This document shows positions 59,641 to 64,000 of a stretch of 64,000 nt of DNA, one piece after another. Origin of the DNA: Megachile rotundata (lineage: Eukaryota; Arthropoda; Insecta; Hymenoptera; Megachilidae). The DNA lies in NCBI RefSeq assembly GCF_050947335.1, contig NC_134991.1, positions 9,858,001 to 9,922,000 of the forward strand. The letters are read 5' to 3'. Each line of letters begins with the position of its first letter. Within the stretch, counting starts at the first letter, position 1. Made by a program: the position numbers and the translations under genes. The notes beneath the pieces were generated by a model. The model was not told where the DNA came from, searched no databases, and worked only from the letters and a program-made list of their open reading frames with translations.

Positions 59641-61233
59641 GTTGGTTGTAACCGTATTTCCGTGGAACTAGTAGTAATTTCGATGATTGTCGGTTTTTAA
59701 AGATTCTTTTGTATTTAATGGAATTTGTAATGTAATTTTTGAAAAATGGTTTTTGGTGAAAGAGGTCAGGGATTTGTGTATGTAGTTTGTTTCTTGCCGG
59801 TGTATGAATTTTGGAATTTTGGAACTTTGAAATATTGGTGTTCTGTAACTTTAAATGTGATATTTTATAATATTGAAATTATGGGATTTCGATATTTGGA
59901 ATTTTAAGAATATTAGGATATCGGTATTTAGATATTAAAACCACTAGGAACTTGCTGTTTTAATATTTTAGAAATTGCAGATTTATAAATAAGGGATTTT
60001 AAAAATTGGCAATGACAAACTTGAAATTCTGGAAATTGGATATTAGAAATTTAGTAACTTGGAAACTAAAAAATTGAATTTCTAAAATTTTGAAACTGGA
60101 AAATATCAAAATTTTGAAATTTGAAAATTTAGAGATTTTTAAATTTGTAAATTTACCAACTTATGAAATTTTTTTTTAAATCTACCAACTTTAACAATTC
60201 AATGATTCAAGGTTGAGAAGGTTCAAAATTTGAAGACCTTTAAAATTAAATTTTCGGAAATTAGAAAGTGTGGAAACTAAAAATCTAAAATCTCATTAAA
60301 CTATTTATAATATTAATACTCGCTAACTTATATGAGCTTTTCGTTAATAATCGACAGGTTGATTAATATGATTAATTAACGGTGGCTGCAGAAGCGACGA
60401 TCAAACAAGCCTTAAGGCTAATTTTTCATCCACCATCGTGAAAGAAAGATTGACGTATTATAAGCATTGTTCTCACCAAGTTTTAGCTTTGAAACTCGAG
60501 AGACTATTTAGTTTGCAAAAATAAATTAAGTTACATTTCATGAATTATCATTATTTTGCTTAATTAATATATTTAATCTGTACGTTAATAAATATATGGT
60601 TGCATTAATTAGTACTGATCAATATCAACTAATTCGGATTAATTAATTACAGTAATAGGATTTACTTTTGGAATAAAGGAATTAAATAAATTATTTAATT
60701 TTGAATAATTACTAAACAAAATAATAATATTAACAAGTATTTAATATTTATTATTAAATATTTCCTGAACCATTTCATAAATTTTTACAGCAATTAATAT
60801 ATTAAATTGAAAATCTACAACAAAATAATTTAGATACTAAAAGTGTTTTACTAATTTTCATACTGTTATTTCTAGGTTCCACATTAATATTAATAATTCA
60901 AACATTTACTTCATTATACTTTCATAAATGATTTACAAAAGCATCAAATTCGTAATTAAACTTTTGGAAAGTTATCAACTTCAATAAAGCTTCACAAAAG
61001 TGATTAAGGCTGCGCTAATTAATTATTCATTCAATGTATCCACCCAATTAGTACAATACTGATAGAATTCTGTATATTATTCTTAATTCACAATTATATC
61101 ATTTCATTAATTAACTTATACAATTATTAATTATTTTATTACAATTACATTGTAATTTTATTATAATTACATTCATCAGTGATAAAAATTATAGTGTAAA
61201 ATTATTATTGCGAATTTAACTATAAATTTATTT
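59641..61233. other. AT-rich sequence with degenerate AATTTTGGAA repeats
   Basis: 59800-60290 is an irregular field of TTGGAATTTT and GAAATTTGAAAATTT words. 60300-61230 is AATTAATTA-rich DNA without a gene. AATAAA-type words just beyond 61233 on the minus strand could serve as a polyadenylation signal for the candidate gene at 61234. Confidence 0.45.
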
Positions 61234-61654
61234 TTAAAAGTCAACAGTATCTATGTAGAAATCTTTTCCGAGAATTCTGTTACGATAGAACTCGCAGCAT
61301 GAAGCAGGTAGAATATTGGCAACAGAAATGAGATCGTACACGTCTTCACGAGGACACAAAGCATCATCCTGGGAAGATTTATTGGATGAAAGAAAAAAGT
61401 AATTCTGTTCTCGTAATTTTACAACGTGCTCTTCCGTCAAGACGACGTAACGCATATGGAACGAGGCATTATTTATCTTGTAGGACATGTGGGAAATTTC
61501 CAACTTGAACCTCACACCTGGAAAAAGCAATTTTCCAGAAACTTTTTATTGTGTTATTCAAAGTTGCACATTGAATTAATCTACATGTTGATGGGGTGTT
61601 ATTAATCTGACGTTTACAAAAAACTTCTACTTTGATGACCAACGTTGCATTCAT
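61234..61654 (-). CDS. Candidate two-exon gene end, 106 residues from the proposed ATG, function unknown
   Basis: The minus strand shows exon A 61654-61618 and exon B 61517-61234, separated by a 100-bp AT-rich intron (GTAAAC donor at 61617, CTTTTTCCAG acceptor at 61518). The split codon T|GT joins the frames exactly as Cys. Translation reads MNATLVIKVEVF, then CVRFKLEISHMSYKINN, and ends YIDTVDF before TAA. Exon B is far richer in G+C than the DNA on either side, and the change falls at the stop codon. The product has several Cys (including SCCEF) and alternating hydrophobic strands suggestive of a beta-rich domain. No family was recognised. The frame is also open about 20 codons upstream of the ATG, so more exons may exist at higher coordinates. 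An AATAAA word follows the stop within about ten bases. Confidence 0.48.
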
Positions 61655-61839
61655 GATTTTTTCATTATTTTTTACCAAGTCTTCATTTGTTTTGTCAAGT
61701 ATGTTATTAAGCGATTAATTATATTATTACAGGTATAACATTCCAATTAATAATAATAATTTCTACAATCTATAAATTCTACAATAATTTATAGGTATGA
61801 TATACTTATAATAATTGTTATAAGCTTTTATACATCTAC
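61655..61839. other. AT-rich sequence upstream of the candidate gene end
   Basis: No further exon or promoter could be identified. Confidence 0.35.
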
Positions 61840-61983
61840 AAAAAGTAGCTAAATATTGTCACAATAATCAATCAAGTTTGTTGACAATAAAATTAATATT
61901 CATTCAGGTTTTTAAAGAATCTTATGTGTGAATTAATTTTATTGTCAACAAACCTTATTGTAACAATATTTAGCTATTTTTTC
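61840..61983. repeat. Long hairpin (inverted repeat, arms about 53-60 bp)
   Basis: AAAAAGTAGCTAAATATTGT...TTTGTTGACAATAAAATTAAT on the left (61840-61898) is the complement of 61931-61983 with few mismatches and a 7-base insertion (ATCAATC) in the left arm. The loop is about 32 bp. It could be a MITE without recognisable target duplication or a long-stem RNA hairpin. Confidence 0.8.
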
Positions 61984-62731
61984 TTTTATAATAAATTATT
62001 TTTACATGCATACAGCAGTATTAATGCTAAACTATTTTCACTACATACAGTTGTATTTACCAGAATTATTAATCGTTAAACAAGTAAAACTCCTCATAAA
62101 AATCCATCCAAAATTAATGATTAAATCAAACACAAATGCACGTATAAAATTGCGACTGACATATCACCGTGTCGAATATTTAGAATAACATATAAAATTG
62201 CACGAAATTCCATCTTTTACTCAATCTCACCGGTTACATACACAATAAAGCAATACACAGAACATCAAAAACAATCTCAACAATGCAGTGCTATAAGTTC
62301 CTATTATTCGAACTATCTGCAAACAATCATGTACCCGTAACTAAGCTTTAATGTTATTAACGCGAGAAACTGACGGAGTACTTTCAGTGTTCTAATCAGT
62401 TTCTGATCGGATAACGAGTACCCCTTTGTCTCTGTACCTTGAACCGCTTTAACTTCTTCGAATCAAGTAGATCGACAAGCAATATTCTAAGCCTTCTTGT
62501 TAACTTTGCTAAGACCTTTAACGAACTTGCTTTCAGAACACTGTATGTGAGACCGCGAACTATTCATTGCACATCGATACACACATTGGCTTTTCTCGGC
62601 CTCCTGGCTCAGGATGCAAATTTTAGGGGTTTGATCATTTTTCTGGGATTTTTTTTGGTGATTTTAGAGGGAGTCGATTTTATGGAAAAATGTCGTATCT
62701 CGCACTGTTTGGTCTATGAATTTGTATACAT
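61984..62731. other. AT-rich, then a modest island with a 99-codon plus frame
   Basis: The frame 62439-62738 (TTG start) has a hydrophobic stretch (GLIIFLGFFLVILEGV) near residues 66-81. No family, no splice support. Confidence 0.25.
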
Positions 62732-62869
62732 GAGTTAGTTAGTTAGTTAGTTAGCTAGTTAGTCAGTCAGTCAGTCAATCAATCAGTTCGTCAGCCAGTC
62801 AGTCAGTCAGTCAGTCAGTCGATCAGTCAGTCAGTCAGTCAATCAGTCAGTCAGTCAGTCAGTCAGTTG

Positions 62870-62901
<32 letters not shown>

Positions 62902-62959
62902 ATGAATCAGTGAGTGAGTCAGTCAGTCAGTCTGTCAGTCAGTCAATCAGCCAGTTAGT
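62732..62959. repeat. (AGTC)n tetranucleotide microsatellite
   Basis: It starts as (TTAG)n for about five units, then (TCAG)n with scattered variants (TCAA, TCGA, TCTG), about 57 units in all. The ordered change from TTAG to TCAG at the left edge suggests a point mutation that then spread. Confidence 0.97.
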
Positions 62960-63600
62960 GGGAAGCAGATTTTGTAATACTTAGGTAAAAAGGAGTGCGG
63001 AGATAAGAGTTTTTAGACAATTTAATTTTCATAGTTTTATATCTGTTTTGTAACGTTTCACACTGAGCTACAAAATGAATTCCATACATTAGTTTAGAGT
63101 AGATGTTGAAAGTGTCTTCTCCACATATACATATGTAATTTTATTGCAGTAGTTGCATACGTATTTCATTATTTTGCATTACTAAAGTGAGCAAGTGCAA
63201 ATTCTATGTTTGACGGACTTTTAGTTCTGTCTTCTATAGACTCTTCAATATGTAAAATATCTTGAATATGAATGATGCAAAGTAGATATATGGTTACATC
63301 GCAATCAATGTAAACGAATGATGTTAAATTACGAAGGTTCACTGTATATTATTACCTACATCACAAACAGATTATCATATGTAGACAATCTGTCTGTCTT
63401 CTTCTACATATAGAGTATGAATGATGTGCAACTGAAGATGGATGTAATACACAAGAAACGTCACGGGATGTGAAAATCGTTGAAAAGTTGACAGAGTTGA
63501 AAAACAGCTTTTCAAGACAGTTCCTTAATCAGCAAATTGCATCGAAAAGAAGCGGTAAATTATATAAAAATTTTAATAAAGTCCTATAAATTAACTTCCT
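62960..63600. other. AT-rich non-coding sequence
   Basis: Nothing identified beyond ACATATG words. Confidence 0.45.
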
Positions 63601-64000
63601 ACGCATAGGTGTCAAATCTTCCATGTCTTTCCATTTGTAGAGAATCCAATGTAACGGGGGTCCACGGTACAGCGAAACGGTCCCACAAATTTCCACTTGG
63701 TCGCAGCGAAACGAGCATCGAATCTCCCTAAAATATCATGGAGGTCCATTTACGATGGTAAACGAGCGATTCGCGTGTCCAGGGAGAGTGTAACAGTGTG
63801 CGGGAACAGGAAATGCGTCGCGCCGCATAATCCAAGCATTACTTCGACCGCATTGTTCACTGGTCATCAACCAATTTGGAATTCGCAAAAGATCCACCGG
63901 TTTCGGCTCCACTCGACCGGCTTATCTATGGCCCTTCATCGTGTATCTTTGCCCGACGAGTGTGTAATGCGTTGGTTTGTTAATTAATTCGCAGCCTGGC
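63601..64000. other. CpG-containing complex island reaching the window edge
   Basis: Balanced composition and unique sequence. A 96-codon plus frame (63697-63987) starts at TTG, with no ATG until well inside and no recognised domain. It could be an exon continuing a gene beyond the window or a conserved non-coding element. Confidence 0.3.

Noticed and set aside
1..64000. tRNA, rRNA or snRNA genes
   Set aside because: No GGTTCGAATCC-type B box with a matching A box, and no U6-, 5S- or rRNA-like conserved text, was seen on either strand by eye; a covariance-model scan could not be run.

Overview
This is a eukaryotic, AT-rich and gene-poor window. It shows no operons, no bacterial-type gene packing, no rRNA or tRNA gene and no recognisable full-length protein gene. 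The style suggests an insect, most likely a hymenopteran such as a bee. The sequence is an AT-rich sea dotted with short CpG-containing islands. It holds a mariner-derived MITE, piggyBac-like TTAA-flanked MITEs and many minisatellites. The organism call is inference. The window reads best as intergenic DNA and/or very large introns.

Layout. 0-6 kb: two copies of a piggyBac-like MITE, one with a mariner MITE nested inside it, a 16-bp minisatellite, a 55-bp-arm inverted repeat and a 40-bp minisatellite. 6-11 kb: a 16-bp-unit array, a CATATG-rich palindromic tract, a complex island, one arm of a foldback element fused to a CpG-rich 15-bp array with a 324-bp higher-order period, and a 26-bp array. 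11.7-15.4 kb: a candidate small minus-strand ORF, an 8-bp array, a complex island, a candidate coiled-coil exon (minus) and a 129-bp tandem repeat. 15-32 kb: AT-rich sequence with complex islands and tandem repeats of 178, 321, 47, about 145 and 48 bp. 32-37 kb: candidate plus-strand exons at 32.4, 35.8 and 36.5 kb. 37-50 kb: a 16-bp array, several islands, an intact foldback element at 42.6-42.9 kb, and two NRF-1/EWG-type sites at 48.5 kb. 50-59 kb: a cluster of related 8/16-bp minisatellites, including a duplicated block and two arrays in opposite orientation, then an island with three YY1/Pho-like ATGGC motifs. 59-64 kb: AT-rich sequence, a candidate two-exon minus-strand gene end at 61.2-61.7 kb, a long hairpin, an (AGTC)n microsatellite and a final complex island.

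Genes. None is identified by family. The best-supported coding sequence is the pair of minus-strand exons at 61234-61654. Both splice sites are present, the joined frame stays open, and base composition rises sharply at the stop codon. Weaker candidates are given with their splice evidence. The long open frames inside minisatellites are artefacts of stop-free repeat units.

Most of the interest lies in the repeats. At least seven arrays are built on a strict 8- or 16-bp unit, and six of them share a CTCCAAAT-type half-unit. There are clear records of insertion, duplication and inversion. The complex islands are candidates for conserved non-coding regulatory DNA.
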